A stretch of DNA of 64,000 nt from Ostrinia nubilalis (lineage: Eukaryota; Arthropoda; Insecta; Lepidoptera; Crambidae): assembly GCF_963855985.1 (NCBI RefSeq), contig NC_087105.1, positions 7,318,501 through 7,382,500 of the forward strand, in the 5' to 3' direction. Below, piece after piece: positions 27,801 to 37,018 of the stretch. Position 1 is the first letter of the stretch, and each line of letters opens with the position of its first letter. Below the pieces are notes generated by a model. The model saw nothing but the letters and a program-made list of their open reading frames with translations. It had not been told where the DNA came from and ran no database searches. The translations under genes were made by a program, and so were the position numbers.

Positions 27801-30800
27801 ACGCAAGCAATACTGTTTACATTATGACGTCGCTGCTGTCATCATTGCTTTCACGAGCAATGTGTTCTGTTTTTGGACATATTGTTGCGACACCGGCCCC
27901 GCCCCCTTGTCACATCTACCTTTAGTTTCTGTGATCTGTGGGATTAGGCATTGAGTTGGGGTAGAACTACGCCCTTCAGTGGCGCCGGCGAATTTTGACA
28001 GTTTAGGAGGTGAATCCTTTCATAGCGGATGCTCGCGTCAGAAATTGCTTGGATTGCGTTTTGACAACAAATAACATATACTTGAATATGTAGTGTTAAA
28101 TAATACTTTAAAAGCTACTGTTTATCCTTGAACAATAATGTTTTTGTGTCACGCGAGCGCAGTAAAAAATATAATTTTGAAAATAATTCCTTCCAACAGT
28201 AATGTATTAACTAGCCCCAGACTAAGACCTTGTACTTTGGTAAGATAATAGATTTACATACATTTAAATACAAAAATTGCAGTCACACTGTAAGAAACAA
28301 TATGGTAAAATTCGAAATACAGCACATTTTAAAACAAATATACATACTTTTGGCAAGACTTGAGGGTTGGGCATTCTTTCTTCGATAGTTCTTCGCCTTC
28401 TCGAAGCCATTCTTGTTCAGCTAAATAAGAATAATGAAAGATTCAATAATTAATACAATAAATGTCGTAAATTATTTTGGAAATGAAAAGATATTTATTT
28501 ACCAGTAAGCTCGCGTTGGTGTTTGCTTTGCTTCCGTGGTGTAGGCCCAGCCTCTTCTCCTGATGTACTTAGTTCTTCACACTAGAATTGAAAATAATCT
28601 ATACAGGGTGTCCCGTAATGTAACGTCAAGCCGGAACTGGGTGTTGAGGCAAGTTGTGCTGGTTATCAGAAAAATATAAAAAAAAATCTATGTGGCATAT
28701 TTTAAAAATAATAGGCATTTAAAAAAAATCAAAAAATTCTACTCCAGGTGACGGTCCTTTTGCTCGTGTTGCCACAAATCTTCACTTTTTCGAAATTTTT
28801 TTTTTGTTATGTAACCCTGAATAATGCTTCTCTAAATTGTTATCAAAATTACAAAACCAGCTGCTCCAGCTTGGATGAAAAAAATACATTATTCCCAAAA
28901 AAAATTTCAAAATAAAAATTTTGCCTAGTTTGAACTGACTGTACTGAAAAAAAAATGTATTACGCGAGTGTGGCAAGTGACGTCATAATTTGGCGCATTT
29001 AGTAAGGATTCCAAAATGGTATAACACTTGGTAAATTTTTGCTGTAATTGTCGACAATTTCTGTTTTTTTGGAAATAGTCCCGTTTTTAACTTTATCTAC
29101 CTTGGTTAAAATTATTATTCTAATATGCCCAAAATTCAAGTTTCTGTGACTGACTACCGTACAGTCAGTCACAGAAACTTTTGTCACCATGACAGTAATA
29201 ATAGTAGTTGACATACTGTGACAAAAGTCACCCGTGCGCGCGCGCCTTTACTACCTGCTCTGCCTGCACTTGTACTTGGTAACAGGGATAATAAGGATAT
29301 GAAGTTTCGGTTATGGATACGGTTACGGATATTAGAATAATATTATACCGGTTTCGGTTACGGTCACGGATATGAAATCATTTCAGACTATCCGAAAGTC
29401 TCAGATAATTTCGGTTACGGAATTATTAGAATTTCAAAAATGTAGGTATAATCAGGCCTGTTCATCTCCGCGAGTTTACATCGAAAACAAAACACGCACG
29501 ATTTCCCCCTACAAGAGTACTATTCGACAAGGCCTCACATACGAGCGAACATTGACTCAAGCACGCGTATTCTTGTGTATGATGGAAAAAAATAAAGAAA
29601 ATGGTGTACTAAATACTGTGCAGTATTTAACTGCCTAAATAATAATAAAAACACAGAATGTACTTTTTTAAGATGCCTCAAGACACTGAGAGGTAAATAA
29701 GTAGTTAATATTATTCATGATAATTCATGCTAAATCATGTATTTCCTCCGCCATTTTCTGTAGATTGGCACCTCACGTCACATCATTTTACCGAAGTCAG
29801 CCCTATAGCTTCGGCGCAGTACCGATCACTGACGTTTGTCAACAAAACTTCTGACAAACTTGCTTGACTCTTGAGACAAGCTAAATTACACCATATTGTT
29901 AATGACATTGAGCATACATTTTTTTAAATACCTTCGCGAAGTAAAACTTCTGTACGTAGTACTTATTATTATTCTGTGGTATAATACAAATAGCAAGATG
30001 CTGCGTGAGCGTGACCCACATAGCTACTTTATGTACCAACTAAGACGACACCTATGAGTATGATAAAGGTAAAACAGGCTGGCATATTAGATGGTGCCAG
30101 CGAATGCCAGACAAGTTGGTAACAAATATTAAGATTTAAGGTACAATTCCAAGACGGGCCGCAGACCGCAAACTGCAACCGCAAACTGCAAAACTATGAA
30201 ATCGGCAGCGCGGCATTGCAGCTGCGGCGTGTATACTGCAGATTTCATAGAGTTTTGCAGTTTGGCCTTTATTCGAAACTATCCGTAACTTTTGAATCAG
30301 TTTCGGTTACGGTTATGGACATTTTTTTATTTCGGATATCCGATAGTTTCGGTTACGGTTACGGATATCCATAACATCCCTGCTTGGTAAGATGGCCCTC
30401 TCCGTTCCGCTCATACCTTTTAAAATGGCTTCTCCACCTCACTAAAGCCAGAAACTTGAATTTTGGGCACATTAGAATAATATTTTTAACCAAGATAGAT
30501 AAAGTTAAAAACGGGACTATTTCCAAAAAACCAAAAATTGTCGACAATTACAGCAAAAATTTACCAAGTGTTATACCATTTTGGAATCCTTACTAAATGC
30601 GCCAAATTATGACGTCACTTGCCACACTCGCGTAATACATTTTTTTTTCAGTACAGTCAGTTTAAACTAGGCAAAATTTTTATTTTGATTTTTTTTTTGA
30701 GAATAATTTATTTTTTTCATCCAAGTTGGAGCAGCTGGTTTTGTAATTTTGATAACAATTTAGAGAAGCATTATTCAGGGTTACATAACAAAAAAAAAAT

Positions 30801-33800
30801 TGGAAAAAGTGAAGATTTGTGGCAACACGAGTAAAAGGACCGTCACCTGGAGTAGAATTTTTTGTTTTTTTTTTAAATGCCTATTATTTTTAAAATATGC
30901 CACATAGATTTTTTTTTATATTTTTCTGATAACCAGCACAACTTGCCTCAACACCCAGTTCCGGCTTGACGTTACATTACGGGACACCCTGTATATATAA
31001 AAATGAAACCCGTTTTCCGTTGTCACGACATAACATGAAAACGGCTTGACCGATTTGGCTGATTTTTTTTTGTAGTTTTCTAATACTCTGTACAAGGTTT
31101 TTACGGAAAAAAATATAAAGAAAATCTCTACGCTAAGGCGGTACGAAGTTCGCCGGGTCAGCTAGTTAGTTATAAATGTGATTAATGGCATAGAGTTAGA
31201 AAATGATTTGAGTTCACTGTTTATGTTTTACATGAATACGAACAGTATTTTTTTTCTCTATTTCATTTTTTTAGTCATTCAGTAATAATGTAAATGAATA
31301 GATTAATATTCTTCCTGGCTGGCCGAATTTAAATTGATTTTCCTATTGAGTGAAGCTGTTGCTGAGTGCTTAATTTGCATTTTAATTACACGACAGCGTC
31401 GTGTCGTAATATTATACCATACATACTTTGAAATTCGTGTTGTGGTCGCTTATGAGAAACACCACGTTGCTTTTTGGCAATAGATAAAAGTCATGATGCG
31501 TTCTAAGAACTAGTTGATGTAACCATTTTATCATGATAAGCCGGATGTAATTTCTTTTTTAACTTGTAATATAGGGTTTGAGGGAAGGGCGCGTGGGTTA
31601 CGGTAATGACATGGAGCGCGTCGTGAGACAACGTATGCTCTTTGTGTATATTTTTTACCAAAGCAACGAATCCTATGCGACTACACAGTCGTGTCTCAAA
31701 ATTCAACGATAAGTCAGCGCCGAACGGTAGACATGACATGACTCTTTTAGGAAAAATCGGCTTATCGTTGAATTTTGGAACATGATGTAACTCACAGGGT
31801 CTTCATCCGAGTTCGTCTGACCCTTGCTAACGCTGCGCGCTGGACTCCGAGGACGAGTTTGTGCGGCTTGCAGAGAGGCGCGGGCTGGTGCGAGGTGTAA
31901 TTCCCGGTTTCTACCAAGGCAGACAGGAGCGGAGACAAGCGATCTTGCACACCCGAAGGCGTCGTACGATTTGTAGACAGCAATAGACTGATATCTGATA
32001 GCTACCCACATCTCTCCTCTCGTCTTGTCTCGTCTTCGTTCCACTTTGGTGCCCTAAGCTCTACTAGGGGGACTCTTAAGGCAACTCACGGGTCGTCATC
32101 CGAGTACGACTCGGGACCACATGGCCCGCAAGAGTGCTGACGCGAGATGTCAACTAAAGGGGGCTAAAGCTAAGGGGGAGTATTAAAGACAACTCACAGG
32201 GTCATCGTCCGAGTTCGTTTGGTCCATGCTAACGCTGGCCTCCGAGGAGGAGTTGTGGTGCGGCTTGCAGGGCGGCGCGGGCTGGCGCAGCGGCTCCGGC
32301 GGGCCCGCGCCCAGCGCCGGCGGCGTGCCCGCGCCCGCGCAGCCCCCGCGGGACCACATGGCCCGCAAGAGTGCTGACGCGAGATGCCAAGAAAAGGGGG
32401 ATACTAAAGGCAACTCACAGGGTCGTCGTCAGAGTTCGTCTGATCCGTGCTAACGCTAGCCTCTGAGGAGGAGTGGTGGTCCGGCACAGTTGCAGCTACG
32501 CACAACTCTTCTCTCGTCTCGTCTCCTCTCCGCTCGTATTGTCTCCGTTCTACTTTGGTGCTCTAAGCTCTAGGGGGACCCTAAAGACAACTCACAGGGT
32601 CGTCATCCGAGTTCGGCTCGGGACGACATGGCCCGCAAGAATGCTGACGAGAGCTGTAAGCTAAAGGGGGCTAAAGCTAAAGGGGGCTAAAGCTAAAGGG
32701 GATACTCACAAGGTCGTAATCCGAGTTCGTCTGGTGCATGCCAGCGCTGGCCTCTGAGGACGAGTTGTGGTGCGACACAGTTGCAGCTACGCACAACTCT
32801 ACTCCTGTCTCGTCTCCGCTCCGCTATGGTGCCCTAAGCTCTAGGGGAACTAAAGGCAACTCACAGGGTCGTCATCCGAGTTCGTCTGGTCCATGCTAAC
32901 GCTGGCCTCCGAGGAGGAGTTGTGGTGCGGCTTGCAGGGCGGCGCGGGCTGGCGCAGCGGCTCCGGCGGGCCCGCGCCCAGCGCCGGCGGCGTGCCCGCG
33001 CCCGCCCCTCCGCAGCCCCCGCGGGACCACATGGCCCGCATGAGTGCTGACGCGAGGTGTCAACTAAAGGGGGATGCTAAAGGCAACTCACAAGATCATA
33101 ATCCTAGTTCGTCTGGTCCATACTAACGCTGGCCTCCGAGGAGGAGCTGTGGTGCGGCTTGCAGGGCGGCACTGATTAACGCGAGGTGTAATGCCCGGTT
33201 TCCACCAAGGCGGAGAGGAGTGGAGAAAAGAGATGTGTCAGGTGGACTCGAGCAGGGCGCTACATCTCGCACACCCAAAGGCGTCGTACGATTCGTAGAC
33301 AGCAATAGACTGACAGCTGACAGATGCGCACATCTCCTCTCCTCTTGTCTTGTCTCCTCACTGATCCTCAGCGGCTCGGGAACACATGGCCCGCAAGAGT
33401 GCTGATGAGAGGTGTAAGCTAAAGGGGGCTAAAGCTAAGGGGGGTACTCAACGCTACTCACAGGGTCATCGTCCGAGTTCGTCTGGTCCATGCTAACGCT
33501 GGCCTCCGAGGAGGAGTTGTGGTGCGGCTTGCAGGGCGGCGCGGGCTGGCGCAGCGGCTCCGGCGGGCCCGCGCCCAGCGCCGGCGGCGTGCCCGCGCCC
33601 GCGCCCGCGCCCGCGCAGCCCCCGCGGGACCACATGGCCCGCATGAGAGCCGACGCGAGGTATAAGCTCTGGGGGGAAACAAAAGAGGATAAGTCACAGT
33701 CATTCGCTATTTAGTAGAAGCAAAAGAGAGCACATAACATTTTAATCAATTTTATTATTGTTTTACAGTTTTTTTTGCGCTCATCTGCTATCAGTCCCAA

Positions 33801-36503
33801 AATATAAGCAGATATTATGTTCCATGAAGTTTCAACATGTTTAAGGAGCTTCCCAGCAGGACACTCCTCATTCACCATCTCTCACCGAGTATATCGTGGC
33901 ACTTCAGTCGTTTCAGTTTTACAGAATGCATGTAGTTATGTTTTGCTGCAAAAAGTTGTTTGTTTTTTGACATAGGCCTCCTTCAACTCATTGCAGATCT
34001 TCGGTTTGCAGTCTCTCTGCGATGTCACCAAACACCTACAATCGATGTTCAAAGTCTATACAGCCACAAACAACACGCACCTGCTCAGTATGGTCTTTTC
34101 GTGGCAAGGTGCACAGGAGACCAGAGAGGTGGACGCACGGCTTGGGGGCTAGTAATAATGGTAGGTTTACAGTCTTACGGGCAGCAGTGCTTGAGCTGCG
34201 CTGCTGACGTCACGCACCTGCTCAGTGTGGTCCTTGGGCGGCAGCGCGCACAGCAGGCTATAGAGGTGCGCGCACGGCTTGGGGGCCAGCGCGCGGATGA
34301 AGCCGGGCAGCAGGTCGTACACCTGGCGGCCGCAGTGCTTGAGCTGCGCCGCCGCCCACACCAGCTCCACGTGCTCCGTCGTCACGCGGCCCTCTACCGC
34401 CAGGAACTTAAGGATCATGTGCGACTGCTTGATCACCTGGATTCAAAAAACATATTTTTTTATCTGCAACAAGGAAGCTCTTGGCCTGCAACTAACATGA
34501 TGGAAAGTGAAGATCAAGCCGAAGATTGAAGCGACTTTCACCCGGACAGAGGAACTGGCTATCTTACCTCTAACTGCTGGAACACAGCAATGCTGTTAAC
34601 AATGTTGTTATGGTGACAGACTTAGGATGGTGGTAGCTAGCCAGGTGGACACACTCAATACTTTATTGCATGATTAACAAAATCATGAACTTACATATTA
34701 CAGTGTTACTATTGTACATTTGGCACAGCAAAACTTTGATACAAGATGATCACTCACTTCTAAATTGTGCTTTGTGATTAAAGATGTTTTCATGGTAATA
34801 TGGGAATTTTAACATTCGATTCTTTGCATAATATAGACACATAAACAAGGACACACTTTCATATTTAAGACGTCATTACCTCAACATGTAAATTGGGTCC
34901 AAACAAGTGTTCTATGATTTCATTGAAGCTAAGCCAAGCTGCCAGTCGCCGCCCAGCCATCTCAGCGTCCGCGGCCGGCTCTCCGGCACACAGCTCATTG
35001 TGGGCCGCGATGTGTGCGTTGATCTGTGCCACTCCGGCCAGGCGCATGGTCAGTGTACTGCTGTTAAAGTACTTGAAGGCTAAGGCTAAGCCATCGGCGT
35101 CGAACGCCAGAGGCGCGTCTAGTGGCTCTTTAGCTGCTCCCCACATGAAATCTGGAAGTATTATTTTGTGTAAGACAATATTAAATAAAAGAAAGTACCA
35201 TTGTTATTTTACTTGCACTTACCAGCCATAGACTTGACAGCTGGAACTCTCAAGTCCTTATCCTCCAAGTTGCACATGTAATTCAAGATTTTACTTCTGA
35301 GTGGCATGAACAACTGAGCCACTGCTCTAAAGTTCAGCCACAGCTTGAGATTTCCCACAGCAGCTACGATAGCATGTGCCATTGACAACGGCAAAGTGTT
35401 GGGCATGGCATGCTCAAATACCGAAGTCATTGCACACACTCCTCCCAATTTACAGAAGAGACTGACATTCCGCAATAAGTAAGCTGGTATTTCAGTGTCA
35501 TGCAAGTCACAATATGAGCTTAAGTTGGATATTTCCTGTGCGGAGAGGTCATCTAACCGGCTCAAAGCTGAATGTTTGCAAGCTAGGTACAGAGGAAAAT
35601 TCAGTAAGAATATTTTGGAGACAATGTGCATGAGTTTTTCTTTTTGCGGCATTGACCACACTTCGGGATCTTCATTTGATGTTGAAGGCTTCTCCTTGCC
35701 TGGTTCTTCAGTTGGTTCAGAGGGTACTGTTGGAGCGGGGTTATCATTTTGTGGGGTGGTGTCTTTAGTAGGGTCATCACTTTTCTCCTCAGTATCAGAA
35801 GGTGCTACATCAGGTGGTTTTGTTTTCTCCTGCGTCTCATCTGGTGGTGGTACTTTAGCTGCTTCAATGAGGTCATCTTTAAGCTGTTTGAGCTGGCACA
35901 CTGATAGACATAGTATACTTTGCACCACAAGATAGAACCTTTCAAAATTCTTCACATCACGATAGCAGCACATGCATTGTCTAAAATGTAAATTTACAAC
36001 ATTAGCTCTCTAATTAACATTCAATTGTAAATACAGTTTAATATAGAGCACTATCAAGTCAGAGAATTGTATAAAAAGCTTTCTTCCACAGAATTTACAA
36101 TAGAAGTAAGCATATAGAACCAATTTTTGGTAGTAGTTCATTAGAAAGTGTTACTTTACATCTTTAACTGCTAACTTTACGTGAGCAGTATAACTCAGAC
36201 TTTTAATAGGTCAAAAATATGAAATAAACATTACCTTTGAGGCCATGAAAGAATGTAATTTAGTACTATTTCTAGTTCAGATTGGCTAATTGTTGGGTAT
36301 TGGGATACATCGTCAGTCAACCTTGCTTCACCTATAAACACGAGGAAAAGATGTTATTCTAAGCAAACTGTATGTAAACAATGCATAAATATGATATGAA
36401 CGACAATAAACTATTGAAAATAGCAGGTGATTCGTAAAATTTCGAAACAATGTAACTTACAATTTACTAAAAGCTGTGAAAAATCTGAACAAACATCACA
36501 CAT
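68..36503 (-). CDS. USP34: USP34/puffyeye-type ubiquitin carboxyl-terminal hydrolase, 40 exons, 3' end off window
   Basis: This is a giant deubiquitinase of peptidase family C19 that cleaves ubiquitin from proteins. USP34 in vertebrates and puf in Drosophila act on Wnt/Myc and DNA-damage proteins (family knowledge). The start ATG is at 36503-36501 and opens with MCDVC, like the vertebrate N-terminus as I remember it. I joined 40 exons by splice sites and reading phase. Every junction is GT-AG and in frame, giving 6827 nt, about 2275 codons, with no stop. The order is a helical N-terminal scaffold, acidic Ser/Glu-rich linkers, a ubiquitin-like segment, the USP catalytic core (Cys about residue 1756, His about residue 2030) and the start of the C-terminal helical region. 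Vertebrate USP34 is near 3,500 aa, so roughly a third lies beyond position 1. Exon coordinates are in the five sub-entries below. Confidence 0.95.
1342..2978. mobile_element. Helitron-like element interrupted by a large foldback element
   Basis: It begins TCTATATAAATAAAAATG after an A and ends GCGGGCGGAAAGCTAG before a T, as Helitrons do. Its uninterrupted relative lies at about 42789-42984. At 1400-2839 it is split by an inverted-repeat element with arms of about 500-580 bp and a central spacer of about 250 bp (about 1990-2235). Confidence 0.75.
3008..3690 (-). pseudogene. 3' end of an RTE-type LINE (truncated)
   Basis: A frame of about 205 residues (3028-3642 and a little upstream) has YLGQTV, QCVLPVLIYGSETWSL, AKTKWQWAGHIARR and RWTDDLVKVAG, typical of the C-terminal part of insect RTE reverse transcriptases. 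The 3' end (low coordinate) finishes in a short (GAAC)n tract at about 3008-3027. Endonuclease and RT domains are missing, so it is a dead 5'-truncated copy. Confidence 0.85.
3910..4165 (+). pseudogene. Degenerate RTE LINE remnant, opposite orientation
   Basis: Scraps corresponding to the same C-terminal region (DGRWGR, then the QQWTSF-like end) occur on the plus strand with deletions. Confidence 0.6.
4376..9836 (-). CDS. USP34: USP34 exons 30-35: USP catalytic core
   Basis: Exons are 9610-9836, 6275-6478, 5722-5894, 5122-5288, 4902-4995 and 4376-4553. Exon 30 carries the Cys box GLTNLGATCYMAS, where the Cys is the nucleophile. Exon 31 carries the QUB-type motif GEQKDMAEFF. Exon 32 has the zinc-ribbon-like CYTCSQC. 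Exon 33 has the conserved FNTMRYTFNMLTMLKEKVN. Exon 35 carries the His box HTGTADGGHYYSF and FNDAEVKPFD, which supplies the third triad residue. All catalytic residues are present, so the enzyme should be active. Exon 34 is a short acidic/Lys-Glu insert. The intron after exon 30 contains a mariner remnant and eight partial copies of the Cys-box exon, which makes short-read mapping here unreliable. Confidence 0.96.
4598..4692. mobile_element. MITE fragment (palindromic family of 15385)
   Basis: GCGCGTAATTATAATGC, a CTCGCACACTCACTG palindrome and AGCTTGGGGTCATTG match the 200-bp element at 15385-15584, but the ends are missing. Confidence 0.65.
5533..5635. mobile_element. Short MITE with CGCCCTTATTCACAAAC termini
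   Basis: The left end CGCCCTTATTCACAAAC and the right end GTTTGTGAATACGGGCG are inverted repeats about 100 bp apart. There is no coding sequence. Confidence 0.75.
6637..7517 (-). mobile_element. Internally deleted mariner element
   Basis: It is 881 bp, flanked by TA, with inverted ends of about 40 bp (CGAGGGCCGGCTGATAATTC). Minus-strand remnants of mariner transposase are an N-terminal part (about 7072-7320, GPSYTMVKKWARLFQHGR) and a C-terminal part (about 6743-6961, GHPPYSQDLLPSDIFLF). The middle, with most catalytic acids, is deleted and frames are broken, so it cannot move itself. Confidence 0.88.
7640..9609 (-). repeat. Tandem partial copies of USP34 exon 30 (Cys-box exon) in the downstream intron
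   Basis: The intronic tag that follows the true donor (GACCTAAAGAGCTCAGAAAC on the plus strand) recurs near 7734, 7912, 8222, 8503, 8669, 8968, 9294 and 9432, beside the functional one at 9584. Most copies hold only the last 30-80 nt of the exon. Two, about 7935-8110 and 8697-8875, run back through the GLTNLGATCYMAS codons. The copies keep a GT donor but mostly lack an acceptor. Confidence 0.9.
10244..21768 (-). CDS. USP34: USP34 exons 17-29: ubiquitin-like segment and pre-catalytic helical region
   Basis: Exons are 21618-21768, 21060-21357, 20444-20630, 19906-20034, 19228-19407, 16998-17325, 16683-16807, 16196-16315, 15156-15278, 13823-13975, 11247-11358, 10774-10988 and 10244-10412. Diagnostic pieces are LSLYQQLCNLARMA, LLLLKTHLDTF, YAYHLRRW, a ubiquitin-like fold region ending YDMGFKDNQ/LVFVSVG (exons 20-21), LSRRVWDIL, LPKCKSQKSRAAAYDLLVELV and LKHPLRFKTSEQGT. 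Codon phases chain without a break. Exon 21 (180 bp) is followed by seven further copies of itself with donor sites. Exon 26 (153 bp) has partial copies on both sides. GC-rich exons such as 25 and 26 stand out sharply against AT-rich introns. Confidence 0.93.
11771..13822 (-). repeat. Array of about 15 partial copies of USP34 exon 26 end plus donor
   Basis: Each copy keeps about the last 30 nt of the exon (G-rich on the plus strand) and the donor with about 25 nt of intron. Copies begin near 11781, 11903, 11994, 12140, 12338, 12463, 12555, 12698, 12898, 13048, 13139, 13290, 13384, 13475 and 13618; the true exon end is at 13823. A higher-order unit of about 561 bp is visible: 11860 and 12421 start the same long block. 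Confidence 0.92.
13976..14470 (-). repeat. Two upstream copies of USP34 exon 26 5' end plus acceptor
   Basis: A unit of about 175 bp is repeated (junction tags near 13985, 14160 and 14335). Each copy carries the first 55-60 nt of exon 26 and its acceptor GTGCAG. The unit also contains an inverted pair CTTGTCATCCTGCT / AGCAGGATGACAAG. A third, exon-less remnant ends near 14465. Confidence 0.88.
15306..15818. mobile_element. Nested MITEs: outer element holding two back-to-back palindromes
   Basis: Outer ends GCGCTTTCACATT / AATGTGAAAGCGGC enclose two further elements. One is a near-palindrome at 15385-15584 (TGGTCCGTGAGC ends). The other is a perfect 54-bp inverted pair at 15585-15638 and 15671-15724 with a 32-bp spacer. 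Both are non-coding. Confidence 0.8.
16450..16545. repeat. Dispersed repeat shared with 26740-26845
   Basis: GACATTAACATATTGTGACG...AAGTTTGACGT resembles a stretch at about 26765-26840, with about the same order of words. It is non-coding and the family is unknown. Confidence 0.5.
17455..17925. mobile_element. Foldback element, TACAGGGTG family (decayed right end)
   Basis: The left end TACAGGGTGGAATTTTGTAATGCC is mirrored by GGCATTACAAAATTCCA near 17900-17920. The arms of about 130-180 bp include the AAAATAAAGGAATG stretch and its complement. Confidence 0.7.
17996..19227 (-). repeat. Seven tandem copies of USP34 exon 21 with donor sites, period about 175 bp
   Basis: The donor tag CACCGAGTTAGG recurs at about 175-bp spacing near 18170, 18345, 18520, 18698, 18875 and 19050, with a degenerate one near 18000; the real exon donor is at 19227. 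Each unit is nearly the whole 180-bp exon plus about 35 bp of downstream intron. The exon's first bases and acceptor AG are replaced by CTCTATG, so no copy except 19228-19407 has a normal acceptor. Confidence 0.93.
20155..20285. repeat. SINE-like dispersed repeat
   Basis: It contains ATCCACAACGAGGAAGCTCT and CACCCGGAATCCTCAACCAC words. Similar copies lie at 34447-34580 and 41526-41665. It is non-coding, and I do not recognise the family by name. Confidence 0.65.
20786..20862 (-). repeat. RTE LINE 3' terminal fragment
   Basis: CAGCCAAATGAAGTCCACTG and the following ACAAAAGCCTCTCCCAAGG match the terminal part of the LINE at 3028-3080. Confidence 0.7.
21435..21572. mobile_element. MITE with inverted AGTTGGCxCC ends
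   Basis: GCGCTTATCAGTTGGCTCCAC and GTGGCGCCAACTGGTGAACGC are inverted. Related sequence occurs at 45769-46173 in UBASH3. Confidence 0.7.
22327..22468. mobile_element. MITE with TTTTCACCAAGGCGGAG ends
   Basis: CCTGTTTTCACCAAGGCGGAG is mirrored by CTCTGCCTTGGTGGAAACCG 140 bp on. Another member at about 48732-49640 is split by a hAT-like element. Confidence 0.75.
22745..28581 (-). CDS. USP34: USP34 exons 7-16: acidic/basic linkers and central helical region
   Basis: Exons are 28503-28581, 28348-28420, 27568-27686, 27012-27126, 26334-26505, 25264-25419, 24763-24890, 24603-24681, 23763-23947 and 22745-22925. Exons 7-9 encode a charged linker ending in a Lys/Arg-rich stretch (KKKLYKKRHKPGK) that looks like a nuclear localisation signal. 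Exon 11 encodes the acidic motif DEDDSACEEEL, matching the SGCEEEL region of USP34. Exon 12 has a Val-Gly-Ala repeat of GC-rich DNA followed by GNTLLWDLLQD. Exons 13-16 give the conserved helical core, for example FIEGCLDNL, LRLLPKLF, MWAERERGMMRLF and VEELWQCLV. Exon 15 ends 15-20 nt from a MITE fragment. Phases 1, 2, 1, 2, 0, 0, 2, 0, 2, 0 chain without a break. Confidence 0.93.
23650..23750. mobile_element. MITE fragment abutting USP34 exon 15
   Basis: TTCGTCCAATGACCCCAAGC and CGTAATTATATTGCTGT match one arm of the 15385-15584 palindrome. The fragment ends within about 15 bp of the exon 15 donor. Confidence 0.7.
25740..26333 (-). repeat. Three partial copies of USP34 exon 11
   Basis: Copies lie at about 26172-26281 (donor kept), 26022-26147 (donor lost) and 25749-25868 (most decayed). 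They resemble the last 110-120 nt of exon 26334-26505, including the acidic DEDDSACEEEL codons. Decay increases with distance from the real exon. Confidence 0.88.
28602..30993. mobile_element. Large foldback element, TACAGGGTG family
   Basis: The ends TACAGGGTGTCCCGTAATG and CATTACGGGACACCCTGTA bound inverted arms of about 545 bp (28602-29145 and 30448-30993). There is no transposase. The centre holds a hAT-like insertion (29283-30382). It lies in the 4.9-kb intron between USP34 exons 6 and 7. Confidence 0.88.
29283..30382. mobile_element. Non-autonomous hAT-like element with 8-bp duplication
   Basis: It starts CAGGGATAATAAGG and ends AACATCCCTG, and CTTGGTAA (29275-29282 and 30383-30390) is duplicated. 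The ends are rich in GGTTACGGATAT words. No transposase frame was found. Confidence 0.8.
30992..31165. mobile_element. Short Helitron joined to the foldback end
   Basis: TATATATAAAAATGAAACCCG to CGCCGGGTCAGCTAG is nearly identical to 42037-42214, with the GGCG..CGCC hairpin just before the CTAG end. Confidence 0.8.
31789..33461 (-). repeat. About eight partial copies of USP34 exon 6
   Basis: Donor-proximal copies lie near 31789-31990, 32085-32150, 32190-32390, 32411-32500, 32588-32660, 32704-32790, 32863-33060 and 33079-33170. Two of them (32190-32390 and 32863-33060) are almost full length and differ in GCCCGC repeat number. Spacing is irregular and includes intron filler such as short runs of AAAGGGGGCT. 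Confidence 0.9.
33462..36503 (-). CDS. USP34: USP34 exons 1-6: N-terminal region
   Basis: Exons are 36461-36503, 36235-36331, 35223-35980, 34880-35151, 34218-34436 and 33462-33668. Exon 1 encodes only 14 codons and ends at a GTAAGT donor. Exon 3 holds a low-complexity acidic/Pro/Thr linker followed by helical sequence containing LRNVSLFCKLGG. Exon 4 carries KEPLD and FGPNLHVE and exon 5 carries WAAAQLKHC, all strongly USP34-like. Exon 6 has a GC-rich Ala-Gly repeat (about 33590-33625) and ends in the phosphorylatable-looking SMDQTNSDDDP. Exons 5 and 6 are followed in their downstream introns by decayed tandem copies of themselves. The exon 6 start at 33668 is fixed by phase and by an acceptor in a C-rich tract. 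Confidence 0.93.
34071..34205 (-). repeat. Decayed copy of USP34 exon 5 3' part plus donor
   Basis: ACGCACCTGCTCAGT and the HCxxL-coding segment GCAGTGCTTGAGCTGCGC recur just downstream of exon 34218-34436, with small deletions between. The single copy abuts the exon's own donor. Confidence 0.85.
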
Positions 36504-37018
36504 TCTTATAGTTTTATATCAAGTATAAGCGAAATATTATTGCAATATCATCGCATTTGCTTTTCCAAGAGAATTATTGATCATTATTGATAATTTTCGT
36601 ACAGAAAACGAACACTGCCCAAAAATGTCAATCACAAAATCCGTTCCACCATTGTTGACGATTGTTGTCAAAACTGCGTGTGGTTATTCCATTTGAACTC
36701 ATAAATTTCTTGTCAAAGTAATTAGATAATTTAATTTAAAAAACTGATTTTAATAGTTTTGTTTCATGAGACAAGGGATTAGTTAAATTTTATGATTGCT
36801 TTTAATATTATGCTTATTTATGCAAGATATTTTGGATAATTTAATTTTCAAACATTTGCAGACACTAAACGTTGATCAATATATCGTTCAGAAATCAAAG
36901 AGCAGCTGATTTCCAAACAAAATAATTTCTCAACGTAAATGTAAATGTCACATAATTTGACAGTTTCGGGCTATGATGGGTTGAGTTTGCGAAGTTGAAT
37001 TAATTTTAATAATCAAAA
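36504..37018. promoter_or_regulatory. Divergent (head-to-head) promoter region USP34 / ALG12
   Basis: The start codons of USP34 (minus, 36503) and ALG12 (plus, 37019) are 515 bp apart and point away from each other, so both 5' UTRs and both core promoters must lie here or in unseen upstream exons. The sequence is AT-rich with no clear TATA box in a suitable place and no transposon that I recognise. A shared bidirectional promoter is inferred from geometry alone. Confidence 0.7.

Noticed and set aside
34071..34529. 189-residue plus-strand frame
   Set aside because: It is antisense to exon 5 and its decayed copy.
35495..35935. 146-residue plus-strand frame
   Set aside because: It is the antisense of the acidic USP34 exon 3; the minus strand gives conserved protein.
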